This document shows positions 17,701-26,237 of a DNA stretch of 64,000 bases, piece by piece. Location of the stretch: the NCBI GenBank assembly GCA_965248775.1, contig OZ252150.1, positions 620,001-684,000 on the forward strand. Reading direction: 5' to 3'. The notes beneath the pieces were generated by a model. That model was not told the DNA's origin. It worked only from the letters and a program-made list of their open reading frames with translations, and searched no databases. This DNA is from JBHHUI01 sp965248775. Its GTDB lineage: Bacteria; Chloroflexota; Anaerolineae; Anaerolineales; JBHHUI01. Both the position numbers and the translations under genes were made by a program. Numbering within the stretch: the first letter of the stretch is position 1; each line of letters begins with the position of its first letter.

Positions 17701-18593
17701 CAGCCCCTTGATGAGCTTGCTGCCCGAGATGATAACGCGCTTGATATTGATGCACTCCTGGGTTTGTTATCGGGGGAATTGGAAGAATTGCTCCAAAGTG
17801 TGCGGGCAGGGACCGCTTTACCAGCAGTCAAAGTACCTTTTCATATCGATGAACCATTGGCTCGCATTTTAGAACGTACAATTGTGCCCGTCAAAGATGA
17901 AAGCGGAAAAGTGTTTGGACAACTAATTGTATTGCGCGACATTTCGGAGGAGAAGGAACTCGAAGAAGCTCGGGAAGACCTTTCGAGCATGATCGTTCAC
18001 GATCTACGGAGTCCCATGACGAGCGTTCTAGGGAGTCTGAAGCTCCTTGAGGAATATTTGCCAGAGACAGAAGTGGATGATTTTATGGAGCAAGCCGTGG
18101 AGGTGGGGTTGCGTTCTTCCCAGCGGCTGCTAATGCTTGTAGATTCCTTGCTCGATATCTCAAGACTCGAGTCTGGCACAGTAGACCTGTTCCTTGAATC
18201 TGTAGACTTAAATACTCTCGTTCACAATGTAATGCTTAGCTTGAACCCGCTAGCCTCTGAGCAAGATATTTATCTGAACAATCAGGTGCCCCTCGACCTC
18301 GCGCCCGTACGCATCGATCGCGACAAGTTAGAGCGGGTGCTTATTAATCTGATCGATAATGCGCTTAAGTTTACACCTACAGGGAGCAGCGCGCACGAAT
18401 CTTCGACCGTTTTGCGCAAGTTCGTGGGCAGAGTGGTCGTCGACGCGGCACAGGATTGGGGCTTGCTTTTGTGAAACTGGCGATTGAAGCACACGGGGGA
18501 GAGATTTGGGTGGACAACGTTGCCGAAGGTGGCAGCGCATTTCGTTTCCTGATTCCTTTCGAGAGGGAGGGCCAGAGCAATGGCAGAGAATGA
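14794..18593 (+). pseudogene. Multi-GAF membrane sensor histidine kinase with damaged ATPase domain
   Basis: A very large sensor kinase. Residues 1-230 hold about seven or eight hydrophobic helices (a putative membrane sensor), then four GAF domains (roughly 270-410, 425-570, 595-745, 760-910), a PAS domain (about 930-1050), HisKA with the phospho-accepting His in SMIVHDLRSPMTSVLG and an HATPase N-box LINLIDNALKFTPTG. Immediately after this the frame breaks near 18385: the first frame ends at 18474, while another frame carries ARIFDRFAQVRGQ, RRRGTGLGLAFVKLAIEAHGGEIWV and GSAFRFLIPF to a stop at 18593. About 26 codons with the G1 box (DxGxGI) are missing, so a 3n+1-base deletion both removes an ATP-binding motif and shifts frame. 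Catalytic activity should be lost; sensing domains are intact. Overlaps the next gene by 14 bases. Confidence 0.75.
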
Positions 18594-19599
18594 ACTGGCG
18601 TACCATGAGAATAAAGGGCCATTCGCTGTAGAACTCAAACCCGGCGATCGCGTGACTGGTTACTATATTGTTCGCTTTAAACAGTTGGAAGCCTTCCGAG
18701 ATCGCTCGCGGGGTCATTACCTGACCTTGACCCTGGCAGACCGCACCGGTCAGGTTCTCGCGCGTATCTGGGAAGGCGCTCTTGAATTGGCAGAGCAGTT
18801 CGATGCCGGGGAGGTTGTCAAAGTCGCCGGTGATGTTGAGGACTTTCGAGATCGCACACAATTTATCATTGCGAAACTTCGCCGAGCGGAAGACGACGAA
18901 TTCGATCTTCGGGATATGCAACGCACGACCATGCAGGAGATTGAAGCGTTGCATTCCCAATTGCAAACCTATATTGAAGCGGTGGAAGATCCACATCTGA
19001 GTGCCCTTTTACACCACTTTTTTGACGATACAGAATTCTTGGGTGCCTTCTCTGCAGCGCCGGCAGCCCGGCGAGTCCATCACGCCTACGTGGGTGGGCT
19101 TCTGGAGCACACGCTCCAGGTGGCTGCGCTCGCCGAACGTCTAATTGAGTTGTATCCCAATCTTGATTCCGACCTGCTTCTAACTGGAGTGCTCTTGCAC
19201 GATATTGGCAAGATCCGCGGATTCAATTGGCAAATGGATATTGACTACACTGATGAGGGACGTTTACTTGGGCATGTCATGATTGGGATTGAAATGATTG
19301 CGCCCATCATAGATTCAATATCCGGATTTCCGCCCGAACTTGCTTTGCGCGTAAAACATATGGTTGTCAGCCATCATGGCCGCTACGAATGGGGTGCGCC
19401 TCGCCGTCCGAAGACCGTCGAAGCGATGGCATTGCACCACCTGGAAGACCTGGATGCACAGGTCAACCGCTTTGATGAAATACTGCATGCGCGTCTTGAG
19501 CCAGGTCAGGCCTGGACAGAGTATGACCGCTTATTGCGCCGGTCCCTCTATGCTGGCTCAGGGGATCAAATCCATCCCGAAGACGACACTTTCTCTTAA
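18580..19599 (+). CDS. YhaM-like 3'-5' exoribonuclease (OB-fold + HD domain)
   Basis: 339 residues. An N-terminal OB-fold (residues about 15-100: GDRVTGYYIVRFKQLEAF, YLTLTLADRTGQVLARIWEG, VVKVAGDVEDFRDRTQFII) is joined to an HD phosphohydrolase domain with RRVHHAYVGGLLEHTLQVAAL, LLTGVLLHDIGKIRGF (His-Asp metal pair), GHVMIGIEM and VSHHGRYEWGAPRRP. This is the domain order of YhaM/CBF1, which degrade RNA 3' to 5' and single-stranded DNA. The ATG at 18580 is within the tail of the kinase gene, so translation is probably coupled; the link between kinase and nuclease is positional only. Confidence 0.85.
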   Translation: MAENELAYHENKGPFAVELKPGDRVTGYYIVRFKQLEAFRDRSRGHYLTLTLADRTGQVLARIWEGALELAEQFDAGEVVKVAGDVEDFRDRTQFIIAKLRRAEDDEFDLRDMQRTTMQEIEALHSQLQTYIEAVEDPHLSALLHHFFDDTEFLGAFSAAPAARRVHHAYVGGLLEHTLQVAALAERLIELYPNLDSDLLLTGVLLHDIGKIRGFNWQMDIDYTDEGRLLGHVMIGIEMIAPIIDSISGFPPELALRVKHMVVSHHGRYEWGAPRRPKTVEAMALHHLEDLDAQVNRFDEILHARLEPGQAWTEYDRLLRRSLYAGSGDQIHPEDDTFS

Positions 19600-19644
19600 G
19601 AGGAAGGCAGCCAACCCTCTTGACCTAATCTTTTCCCTGAACCC

Positions 19645-19673
19645 TTGACGAGCTACCTATACTCGTCTAACAT
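19645..19673 (+). promoter_or_regulatory. Sigma70-type promoter of the FmdB-like gene
   Basis: TTGACG (19645-19650), 17-base spacer, TAACAT (19668-19673). The start codon at 19724 is about 44 nt from the expected transcription start. Confidence 0.5.
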
Positions 19674-19723
19674 TCAACGTGTAAGATATTGGCATTCTTT
19701 CAGAAGATGGACAGGATAGTTTC

Positions 19724-20065
19724 ATGCCGGTATATGCCTATCAGTGTAATAATTGTGGGGTGCAGTTCGAGCGCATCCAAAAATTTAGCGATGATCCGAT
19801 TCGACGCTGCCCAGAATGCGAAGAAGAGGCCGTTCGTCGTATTATCCAGCCCGCAGGAATCATTTTTAAGGGGTCGGGATGGTACGTGAAGGATAGCAAA
19901 TCATCGAATTCCGCTGCGCCGGGGAAATCGTCGGAGAAGGGTGAGTCCGATTCGAGCGGTTCCAGTGACTCCAACGGATCGACCGACTCTAGCAGCTCGA
20001 GTAGTTCTAGCGATTCAGGAGATTCGAGTTCCGCGAAGAAATCGGAGAGCAAATCCAACGATTAG
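19724..20065 (+). CDS. FmdB-family zinc-ribbon protein with serine-rich tail
   Basis: 113 residues. The first 50 form the FmdB/CxxC_CxxC_SSSS regulatory-protein zinc ribbon: MPVYAYQCNNCGVQFE, then RRCPECEEEAVRRI and the conserved FKGSGWYVKD. The remainder is low complexity, dominated by Ser with Asp, Gly and Asn, and ends in a short Lys/Glu/Ser stretch; such tails are common in the family but this one is long. Function is not established: FmdB was proposed as a regulator of formamidase/amide-utilisation operons, but no such genes are nearby. It is a single-gene unit with its own promoter and a strong terminator. Confidence 0.9.
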   Translation: MPVYAYQCNNCGVQFERIQKFSDDPIRRCPECEEEAVRRIIQPAGIIFKGSGWYVKDSKSSNSAAPGKSSEKGESDSSGSSDSNGSTDSSSSSSSSDSGDSSSAKKSESKSND

Positions 20066-20091
20066 TTTGGTTTTGACATGACTCGGATTCA

Positions 20092-20117
20092 AAAAGCGGC
20101 CCAATTGGGCCGCTTTT
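20092..20117. terminator. Bidirectional terminator between fmdB-like gene and plsC
   Basis: AAAAGCGGCCC, loop AATT, GGGCCGCTTTT: perfect 11-bp stem with A and T tracts on both sides, placed between two convergent genes. Confidence 0.9.
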
Positions 20118-20767
20118 GATTCTGCGGAATTTTGTTGCCTAGATGGGGATTGGATCTCGATAGACGCCGCGATACTCTGGCGGTAATAAGTCTGCGATTG
20201 CGTACATGATGCGGTCGGTGAGTTCCAATGGTGATTCTCCTGGCTTTGCCTGCAACGGTTCACCAAAGTTAATAAAAACAGATTGGCGCTTGTACCAGGG
20301 TTTAAACAGATTTTCCGTCCCGTGAATACCTATTGGCAAGATCGGCGCTCCAGTTTCCAACGCCAGTCGGGCTGCTCCCGTTTTGCCGGGTCGCAAACGA
20401 GCTTCTTTGCTGCGCGTGCCCTCGGGAAACATTCCCAACATTTCATTATTCTCAAGAACGTGGCGTGCGTAGCGTGTCGCCCAGACATCTTTTTTCCCGC
20501 GTCGCACTGGAAAAGCGCCGAAATTGCGATAAATCCAACTCATAAGCGGATTAGTAAAGATTTCGAATTTACCCATATAGAATATTGATCGCGGCATCAC
20601 GAACTCTATCAAGATCACATCGAAATTAGTCATGTGATTTGATGTAAAAACTACTGGTCCATGCAGTGGAATATGATTGATGCCCTGCGCCATATATTTG
20701 GCAAAAGGCCGAATGAGTTGGCGGAGTGCAAATCCCGCGAAGGCTCTGGTCCGAGAACGATGGAGTG

Positions 20768-21586
20768 GGTAGTGGTTACATGGTAACTGATGGGGACCAC
20801 GCTGTATTGTAGTAATGGAGATACAACTTGAGTACAGCTTCATGGTAAACGTCGGACTTGGAGAAAGAAAGAGTTTTGCGCACGAAGCGAGCCAGTCTCT
20901 GGCGCAAGGTGTTGTTCCAGCGTTCCACGTGAGATGTCTGGCCGCTTTCTTTGCCGACACTTTGGTGAGTGTCGTTTGGTAAAACCTTCTGGTAAGCGTG
21001 CCAGAAGTCGCTGAAGGAGCAACACGCTTTGTAGGATGCTGGGATGGATTTCCATAACGCGCGACAACTTTTTTCACTGCGGTCGCCAATAAAATAGGCC
21101 ACCACTTGGCGCGTGCGCCGACACAGCGCGACCCATATCCAACGTTTATCGTTTTTTGTGCGTACAAATGACCATAATTCATCCAATTCCAGCACATCAT
21201 CCGTTTTTACGGTTTCTAAAGTGTCAGCCAGGTTCGGCATAGCGCCGGCCTTCTCCAGAATCCAGCGTGCTAATGTCTGCCGCGCGATGCCAAAGATGCG
21301 CTCAATGCCGCGCATACTGGCTCGCTCTCGATAGGTGCGTAGGACAAATTCTCTGATGAACTCAGGATAAGAACGGCTTTGCGGTTCCAACATTCCATAA
21401 GCGGCGCAATCGAGACAATGAAACTTCTGACCGCCTTTATAGTCTGTACCATTCTTGACAATGTTGAGGCTCCTGCACTTTGAACACTCATGCGTGATGA
21501 CACTCTGGATCATTTTGGCGCTCCTCTGTTTGGCAGGCCAACAACTTACTTTTTCCAGACTCATCAGTCAACATGTAACCACTACC
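20768..21586 (-). mobile_element. IS1-family insertion sequence, copy A (819 bp)
   Basis: Bounded by imperfect inverted repeats of about 26 bp beginning GGTAGTGGTTACATG; flanked by 8-bp direct repeats. It carries one transposase gene on the minus strand. The transposase protein is identical to that of copy B at 55778-56596 and the lengths are equal, implying recent transposition. The two copies are in opposite orientation. Confidence 0.93.
20776..21513 (-). CDS. IS1-family transposase (copy A)
   Basis: 245 residues from the ATG at 21513, which follows GAGGAG at 8 bases; an earlier in-frame ATG at 21564 has no such site. N-terminal zinc-finger-like segment HECSKC ... KFHCLDC, then a helix-turn-helix region (RGIERIFGIARQTLARWI) and the DDE nuclease domain (VLELDELWSFV, then SDFWHAYQKVLP and a conserved ERWNNTLRQRLARFVRKTLSFSK, given here as short blocks: ERWNNTLRQRL, RKTLSFSK). 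Single reading frame, unlike classical IS1 InsA/InsB which needs frameshifting. It catalyses transposition of its own element. Confidence 0.92.
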   Translation of the reverse strand: MIQSVITHECSKCRSLNIVKNGTDYKGGQKFHCLDCAAYGMLEPQSRSYPEFIREFVLRTYRERASMRGIERIFGIARQTLARWILEKAGAMPNLADTLETVKTDDVLELDELWSFVRTKNDKRWIWVALCRRTRQVVAYFIGDRSEKSCRALWKSIPASYKACCSFSDFWHAYQKVLPNDTHQSVGKESGQTSHVERWNNTLRQRLARFVRKTLSFSKSDVYHEAVLKLYLHYYNTAWSPSVTM

Positions 21587-21709
21587 ATGGAGTGTAAGGT
21601 TCCAACTATTCCGTTCGTCGTCCGGCCAGTCGTCAGACTTCATATGAGACGTATTCATTGTGTAGGTTCGTCATTATAGAACAAGGTATAGAGAAATGAA
21701 CTCCGACGG

Positions 21710-21715
21710 TATAAT
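21710..21715 (+). promoter_or_regulatory. -10 box of enolase
   Basis: TATAAT 29 bases before the enolase ATG, giving a leader of about 22 nt with a GGGGG stretch as the weak ribosome-binding site. No convincing -35. Confidence 0.5.
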
Positions 21716-21744
21716 TCCGCCAATCTACTCGTTTCGGGGGTTAC

Positions 21745-23043
21745 ATGGACACAACGATTGAAATGGTACATGCGCGTGAAGTTCTCGATTCGCGCGGCAA
21801 TCCTACCTTGGAAGTTGAGATCGGACTCGCAGACGGCGCCTTCGGGCGGGCTGTGGTTCCTTCCGGTGCGTCGACAGGTGAGCACGAAGCGTTGGAATTG
21901 CGCGATGGAGACGAGGGGCGTTATCTCGGCAAGGGAGTGCTCAAAGCGGTCAATAATGTGAACACCGAAATCGCTGAGACGCTGCATGGGCGGGATGCCA
22001 CCAATCAGCGTGAAATAGATCTGGACATGCTCACCCTGGATGGCACTGCAAACAAAGCCAGACTGGGCGCGAACGCCATCCTGGGTGTCAGCCTGGCTGT
22101 GGCAAAAGCGGCAGCCGAGTCGCTGAGTTTGCCATTATTCCGCTACATTGGCGGCGTGCATGCGCATGTGCTCCCAACGCCGATGGGAAATATTCTCAAT
22201 GGTGGGGCGCACACCGCCTGGCAGTCCACGGACATCCAGGAATTTATGGTGATGCCGTTGGGAGCGGAGTCATATTCCGAAGCCCTGCGCTGGATTTCTG
22301 AGATATACCATACTTTGAAAGCCGTACTCAAAGAAAAGGGCTATCTGACGTTGGTCGGCGACGAAGGTGGATATGCACCAGCACTGGCAACGAATGAGCA
22401 TGCTGTAGAAATTATTCTGACCGCGATTGAGAAGGCCGGATATCAACCGGGAGAGCAGGTCGGTATTGCGATTGATGCTGCCGCGAGTGAGTGGTTCGAG
22501 ACTGAGACCGGTGATTACAACCTTCGCATTGAAGGCAAACGACTATCATCTGCTCAATTGATCGAGTTTTGGACTGGTTGGGTAAACCGGTATCCTATTG
22601 TTTCGATTGAAGATGGGCTGGACGAAAACGATTGGGAGGGTTGGCAATCGTTGACGAACGCCATTGGGGATCGACTCCAGCTTGTAGGTGATGATCTACT
22701 CGTAACCAATCCCGAGCGAGTCAGGCGTGGAATTGAATTAAATGTGGCGAATTCACTACTCGTGAAGCTGAACCAGATTGGCTCTCTGACTGAGACCATC
22801 GAAGCCGTCGAGCTCTGTCATCGGGCTGCCTGGACAACAGTGACCTCGCATCGCTCGGGTGAGACGGAAGATACGACCATCGCCGACCTGTCTGTAGCGC
22901 TCAACATGGGGCAGATCAAGACCGGTGCACCCGCCCGCTCCGACCGGGTAGCGAAATACAATCAGTTGTTGCGCATCGAGGAAGAGCTTGGCCCGGCTGC
23001 TGTATATGCAGGTAGAAACGCACTCAAGCTGCAAAGCGCATAG
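21745..23043 (+). CDS. eno: Enolase (phosphopyruvate hydratase)
   Basis: 432 residues, full length. It interconverts 2-phosphoglycerate and phosphoenolpyruvate in glycolysis, needing Mg2+. Seen: AREVLDSRGNPTLEVEI, VPSGASTGEHEALELRDGD (mobile loop), LGANAILGVSLAVAKA, the metal Asp/Glu ligands in IAIDAAASEW, SIEDGLDENDWEGW and LVGDDLLVTNP, the catalytic Lys in NSLLVKLNQIGSLTE, and SHRSGETEDTTIADLSVAL. All catalytic residues appear intact. It is separated by 86 bases from the divergent broken plsC and by 21 bases from the following membrane protein. Confidence 0.97.
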   Translation: MDTTIEMVHAREVLDSRGNPTLEVEIGLADGAFGRAVVPSGASTGEHEALELRDGDEGRYLGKGVLKAVNNVNTEIAETLHGRDATNQREIDLDMLTLDGTANKARLGANAILGVSLAVAKAAAESLSLPLFRYIGGVHAHVLPTPMGNILNGGAHTAWQSTDIQEFMVMPLGAESYSEALRWISEIYHTLKAVLKEKGYLTLVGDEGGYAPALATNEHAVEIILTAIEKAGYQPGEQVGIAIDAAASEWFETETGDYNLRIEGKRLSSAQLIEFWTGWVNRYPIVSIEDGLDENDWEGWQSLTNAIGDRLQLVGDDLLVTNPERVRRGIELNVANSLLVKLNQIGSLTETIEAVELCHRAAWTTVTSHRSGETEDTTIADLSVALNMGQIKTGAPARSDRVAKYNQLLRIEEELGPAAVYAGRNALKLQSA

Positions 23044-23064
23044 ACTAGATCCCCCGAGCGTATT

Positions 23065-23487
23065 GTGATTACTCGCTGGTCGCCTTCTCAGATCGCTCGA
23101 ATTGCATCCGTCTTGATCTTGCTTCAGATGGGGGTGCTTGCGGCAGCATTTTGGCTACTTATTCCCCCTGCGGCTCGGTCGCTCGCACTCCGCAATATAG
23201 TGTTACTCGTTATCGTTCTAGGTGGGGGTACTGCACTCTTGTTATGGCTGCAACGGGGGATTGGTTATCTCTCGGCTCTCAGTCTTTTCATTGCCCTCGC
23301 AGTCATCGCCAGTGGGGTGATCCTGTTCGCGCCCCGCCTTACTGCAGCTTGGGGCACGAATACTCTGCGTTCAGAACTAATGACTTTCATTGTCCTGTTG
23401 GTCGCAGGACTCAATGCTCTTGCAGCCTATGCATTGGGCCAATGGAGGGTACGACTTTGGTTTTTTGTGGAGGCAGACGAATCTTAG
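23065..23487 (+). CDS. Small four-helix membrane protein of unknown function
   Basis: 140 residues from a GTG start, with four predicted transmembrane helices (around residues 13-33, 43-60, 66-88, 106-126). I do not recognise a family. It follows enolase by 21 bases and may ride on its transcript. Its end overlaps the end of the convergent zinc-ribbon gene by 4 bases, which supports both being real. Confidence 0.55.
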   Translation: MITRWSPSQIARIASVLILLQMGVLAAAFWLLIPPAARSLALRNIVLLVIVLGGGTALLLWLQRGIGYLSALSLFIALAVIASGVILFAPRLTAAWGTNTLRSELMTFIVLLVAGLNALAAYALGQWRVRLWFFVEADES

Positions 23488-23960
23488 GAGTGTTCCATCG
23501 CGGCGAGTGCTTCGCGGCCCGGAGCGGGTGTGCCATCATGTGGGCACACATTCCAAGTCAGCTCCAGCAGACGCCCACAAGTACGGCAGGGCTTTTTCAG
23601 GATGGTCTGACAATGCGGACAAACATGCCAATCGCTATCGACCTGGCGGCCGCAGCCCGGACAGACATTACGCGCTTCGATCTCCTGTAATAACGCCTCT
23701 TCCTCTAGCGAACGCTCGTATGCTTCCGCCAGAGTTTCACGCGGCCGCAAAATCAGATACACGATAAACCCTGGAATTGTCAGCACAGCGACGACCAAGG
23801 CTGCGAGTAATTGTGCGAACAGGTCGCGCGAGCGGGCGCGCATATCCCGGAAGGTCCAGATGATGAGTGCCAGCCATACGGCAGCCAAAAAAGCCCCGAG
23901 CAGGGCAACACCGCCTTGTACGTATGTGGTTATGGAGTCCAGCGTGAAGTCGAAAGGCAT
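23484..23960 (-). CDS. Membrane protein with C-terminal double zinc ribbon
   Basis: 158 residues from the ATG at 23960 (MPFDFTLDSITTYVQGG). Two transmembrane helices (about residues 15-37 and 47-70) are followed by an acidic helical stretch and two zinc ribbons: CPGCGRQVDSDWHVCPHC and CRTCGRLLELTWNVCPHD. The pattern matches zinc-ribbon (DZR-type) membrane proteins frequent in Chloroflexota; function unknown. A longer frame to 24134 exists, but it runs over a TATAAT at 24116-24111 and lacks family-like sequence, so the shorter start is preferred with a leader of about 145 nt. Confidence 0.7.
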   Translation of the reverse strand: MPFDFTLDSITTYVQGGVALLGAFLAAVWLALIIWTFRDMRARSRDLFAQLLAALVVAVLTIPGFIVYLILRPRETLAEAYERSLEEEALLQEIEARNVCPGCGRQVDSDWHVCPHCQTILKKPCRTCGRLLELTWNVCPHDGTPAPGREALAAMEHS

Positions 23961-24249
23961 TTGTGTCGTAATTTCACCACATCGTGGAGCCCTGTACACC
24001 TCGTCCAGTCGACGAGACTGGGCAGTGAAGTGCGCATCCCAATCCAGTGTCCCGAACGTACTGGGTTGGGGCGAATTGGGTGACTGGGCATAAATCTGCC
24101 GAATCGCGCGATTATAGCATAGGGGTCTTTTCAATTGGTTGCAATAAAAGTGCCTGAGCTGGATCGATAATAATTGCTAGGCATCTTCGATCAAGCATTG
24201 AGGCCGCCCTCGTTTTTTAGATGACTTGTGCTTGAAAAAGGCTGTTTGT

Positions 24250-24278
24250 TTGACCATTTTCTATGACAGCAGTACACT
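24250..24278 (+). promoter_or_regulatory. Promoter of radC, leaderless geometry
   Basis: TTGACC (24250-24255), 17-base spacer, TACACT (24273-24278), then only 8 bases to the ATG at 24287. This spacing supports MSIAKEAQ as the start and a leaderless transcript. Confidence 0.55.
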
Positions 24279-24286
24279 GCTTGCCA

Positions 24287-25025
24287 ATGTCGATTGCCAA
24301 AGAAGCGCAAACAGAGACGCCGACAGGGGTGCGCATCACCGATATGGCGGCGGACGATCGTCCGCGCGAACGCTTGCTGCGTGTCGGCCCGGCTAACCTC
24401 TCCAATGCAGAACTGCTCGCCATTCTGCTCCGCGTTGGTGGGCGTGGTCAAAGCGCGTTCGAACTCGCGCAACGGATACTTAAAGCTGTCGGGGGTGTCG
24501 GTGGTCTACTAATCGCAAAACACCACGAACTTCTGGCGATCAAAGGAATGGGTGCGGCAAAAGTTGCACAGTTGCTGGCGGGGATCGAACTGGGCCACCG
24601 CGCGGTACGAGCACGTAAGGGAGTACGGCCGCAGATTGGCTCACCGGAAGAGGCCGCGGAACTCCTTAGTCCGGCAATGGCTGGGGAGGAACAGGAGACG
24701 GTTTGGGTACTGCTGCTGGATACGCGCAACCGAGAGATCGAAATGCTTCAGGTTTATCGCGGATCGCTCGCTCAATACATCCTCCATTCGCATTGCTGAG
24801 ATATTTCGAGACGCTGTTCGACGCAACGCGGCTGGCGTCATTGTTGCACATAATCACCCCAGTGGCGATCCAGCCCCCTCGCCGGAGGATGTCGCCGTGA
24901 CCCGTATGATCGTAGACGCAGGGCGTTTACTTGATATCAAGGTGTTAGACCATCTTGTTATCGGCCATGCCAGCTTTGTCTCGATGAAAAAACGCGGACT
25001 CGGTTTCGTGCCTGAAGGTGTCTAG
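24287..25025 (+). pseudogene. radC: RadC-family JAB/MPN protein, frameshifted by a 4-bp tandem duplication
   Basis: The first frame encodes the helix-hairpin-helix half (RPRERLLRVGPANLSNAELLAILLRVG, given as blocks: RPRERLLRVGP, LSNAELLAILLRVG; LLAIKGMGAAKVAQLLAGIE) and the start of the JAB domain (VWVLLLDTRNREIEMLQVYRGSL). At 24765-24772 the bases GCTCGCTC contain a duplicated GCTC; deleting one copy restores GSLNTSSIRIAEIFRDAVRRN and then the metal motif VIVAHNHPSGDPAPSPEDV and DHLVIGHASFVSM to 25025. Restored length is 244 residues, normal for RadC. As it stands, the protein stops before the JAMM metal site. RadC function is uncertain despite its name (DNA-repair/recombination association). 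Its end overlaps the next gene by 8 bases. Confidence 0.85.
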
Positions 25026-26214
25026 CCTTAACCAACTGATCCTGGTACCGGCTCGCACGGATGTCGAACTTGCAGAGTGGGGCGGCGGCGTTCTAAGTTA
25101 TGCCCGCGCTTTCGAATCTGTAACGATCTCTAACGATGCTGTCCGCGTGCGAGACGGTCGCTTCGAACACCTCACAATTGTGCAGCCGGATTTCTGGCCG
25201 TCGGAATTGCACCTCTGGATCAAACAGTTAACTTTCAAGCCCCAGATCGAATATCTTACTGCTCCGAACCCGCAAATCCTGGCGCAGATTCTCAATGTGC
25301 GCGTGTATTACAACCTTCGTTTTGGTTTCGAAACAGCCTACGATTGGTCGCAACTCTGGTCACCCGAAGTCTCGTTGATCGGGCTGCATGGCCGTGCGGA
25401 TGGCGAGCTGCTTGAGCGAGATTTCAATATTGCGCGCACAGCCCGTTTAGAAGCGATCAAGGTTACTGATCATGCCACGCCTGCCTCGATAGACGTCCTG
25501 CGTTCCTACAATCCGGGCATGTTCGTGATGGTACGGCCCATCGTCGCTTTTTTGGATCAGGGCGTCCCCCGAAAAATCGCTGCCAGCGACTTCGTTAATT
25601 GGACACTCTCCAACCTGGAGAGAATGTTTTCCAGCTACCCGGATATTCAATATATCGAAATCCATAATGAGCCGAACCTGATTTTGGAAGGCCTGACGGG
25701 CAGCTGGCGAAACGGGGTTGAATTTGCAAATTGGTTTCAGGAAGTCGTCAATGCCTACCGGCAATTCTGGCCAGATAAGAAGTATGGTTTCCCCGGTCTC
25801 TCGCCGGGCAATACGATTGCCGGCGTGCGGCAGGATAGCGGCTCGTTTCTCTCGGAAGCATCACTTGCCGCCGTCTCCGCCGACTGGATTGGGGTGCACG
25901 GCTACTGGCAGACAGAGGCCCAAATGCACAGCCTGGATGGGGGCTTCACATGGCAGCGCTACCGGCGACTCTTCCCTGACAGACTGCTTTTCATCACTGA
26001 GTGTGGAAATCCAACGCAACCCAAGGCGGTTGTGGCGAATCAGTATGCGCGCTATTATGGCCTACTACGGCGAATTCCTGGACTTGGCGGTGCATTCAGT
26101 TATATATCGTCAACGTCCGATCGAAGTGAATCCGCCCGATGGAGTTGGACCGACGAAACCGGCCGCGATGTCGGCATAGCACGCGAAATCGGCCGACGGC
26201 GTTTTATACGTTAA
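25018..26214 (+). CDS. Clan GH-A glycosidase-like protein (tandem paralogue 1)
   Basis: 398 residues from a GTG that overlaps the end of radC. Residues about 120-398 form a TIM-barrel-like glycosidase domain: VSLIGLHGRADGE, FVMVRPIVAF, YIEIHNEPNLILEG (NEP acid/base motif), FPGLSPGNT, DWIGVHGYWQ, and FITECGNP where the nucleophile Glu of GH-A enzymes would be. The first 120 residues (LILVPARTDVELAEWGGGVLSY) are a distinct domain I cannot name. There is no signal peptide. The barrel is clearly homologous to the C-terminal half of the next gene (both share LHGRADG, IHNEPNL, GFPGLSPG-type, GYPGLSPG and FITE blocks), so the pair arose by tandem duplication. Substrate unknown. Confidence 0.7.
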   Translation: MSSLNQLILVPARTDVELAEWGGGVLSYARAFESVTISNDAVRVRDGRFEHLTIVQPDFWPSELHLWIKQLTFKPQIEYLTAPNPQILAQILNVRVYYNLRFGFETAYDWSQLWSPEVSLIGLHGRADGELLERDFNIARTARLEAIKVTDHATPASIDVLRSYNPGMFVMVRPIVAFLDQGVPRKIAASDFVNWTLSNLERMFSSYPDIQYIEIHNEPNLILEGLTGSWRNGVEFANWFQEVVNAYRQFWPDKKYGFPGLSPGNTIAGVRQDSGSFLSEASLAAVSADWIGVHGYWQTEAQMHSLDGGFTWQRYRRLFPDRLLFITECGNPTQPKAVVANQYARYYGLLRRIPGLGGAFSYISSTSDRSESARWSWTDETGRDVGIAREIGRRRFIR

Positions 26215-26237
26215 GACAACTTTCAGGGAGCGGGAAG

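Larger units (their letters stand above)
20760..21594. repeat. 8-bp target duplication ATGGAGTG around IS1-family copy A
   Basis: ATGGAGTG occurs at 20760-20767 and again at 21587-21594, directly abutting the terminal GGTAGTGG and CCACTACC of the element. Confidence 0.92.
20139..21658 (-). pseudogene. plsC: 1-acyl-sn-glycerol-3-phosphate acyltransferase, split by an IS1-family element
   Basis: Removing the IS (20768-21586) and one 8-base target copy restores a 230-residue PlsC running from MNTSHMKSDDW at 21658 through NLTLH|RSRTRAFAGFALRQL. PlsC acylates lysophosphatidate to phosphatidate in membrane lipid synthesis. Motifs are intact on the C-terminal side: SNHMTNFD (HX4D catalytic pair), GAFPVRRG, MFPEGTRSKEARL (glycerophosphate binding) and APILPIGIHG. 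The insertion is after codon 24, before the catalytic core, so a shortened active enzyme might still be made from an internal start such as the ATG of KYMAQG or as a fusion from the IS frame, which is open into plsC. A TATAAT (21678-21673) lies 14 bases before the original ATG. The gene converges on fmdB. Confidence 0.9.

Noticed and set aside
18380..18474. Programmed ribosomal frameshift in the GAF kinase
   Set aside because: About 26 codons including the G1 box are missing, which frameshifting cannot supply, and no slippery heptamer with pseudoknot is evident.
19900..20060. Ser-rich tail of the FmdB-like protein as a separate repeat element
   Set aside because: It is simply low-complexity coding sequence using mixed Ser codons, common in this protein family, with no DNA-level tandem unit.
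20139..21200. A native 353-aa gene formed by IS sequence plus plsC
   Set aside because: The first part is antisense-frame sequence of the IS transposase region; the exact 8-bp target duplication shows it is a fusion created by insertion, although it might be expressed.
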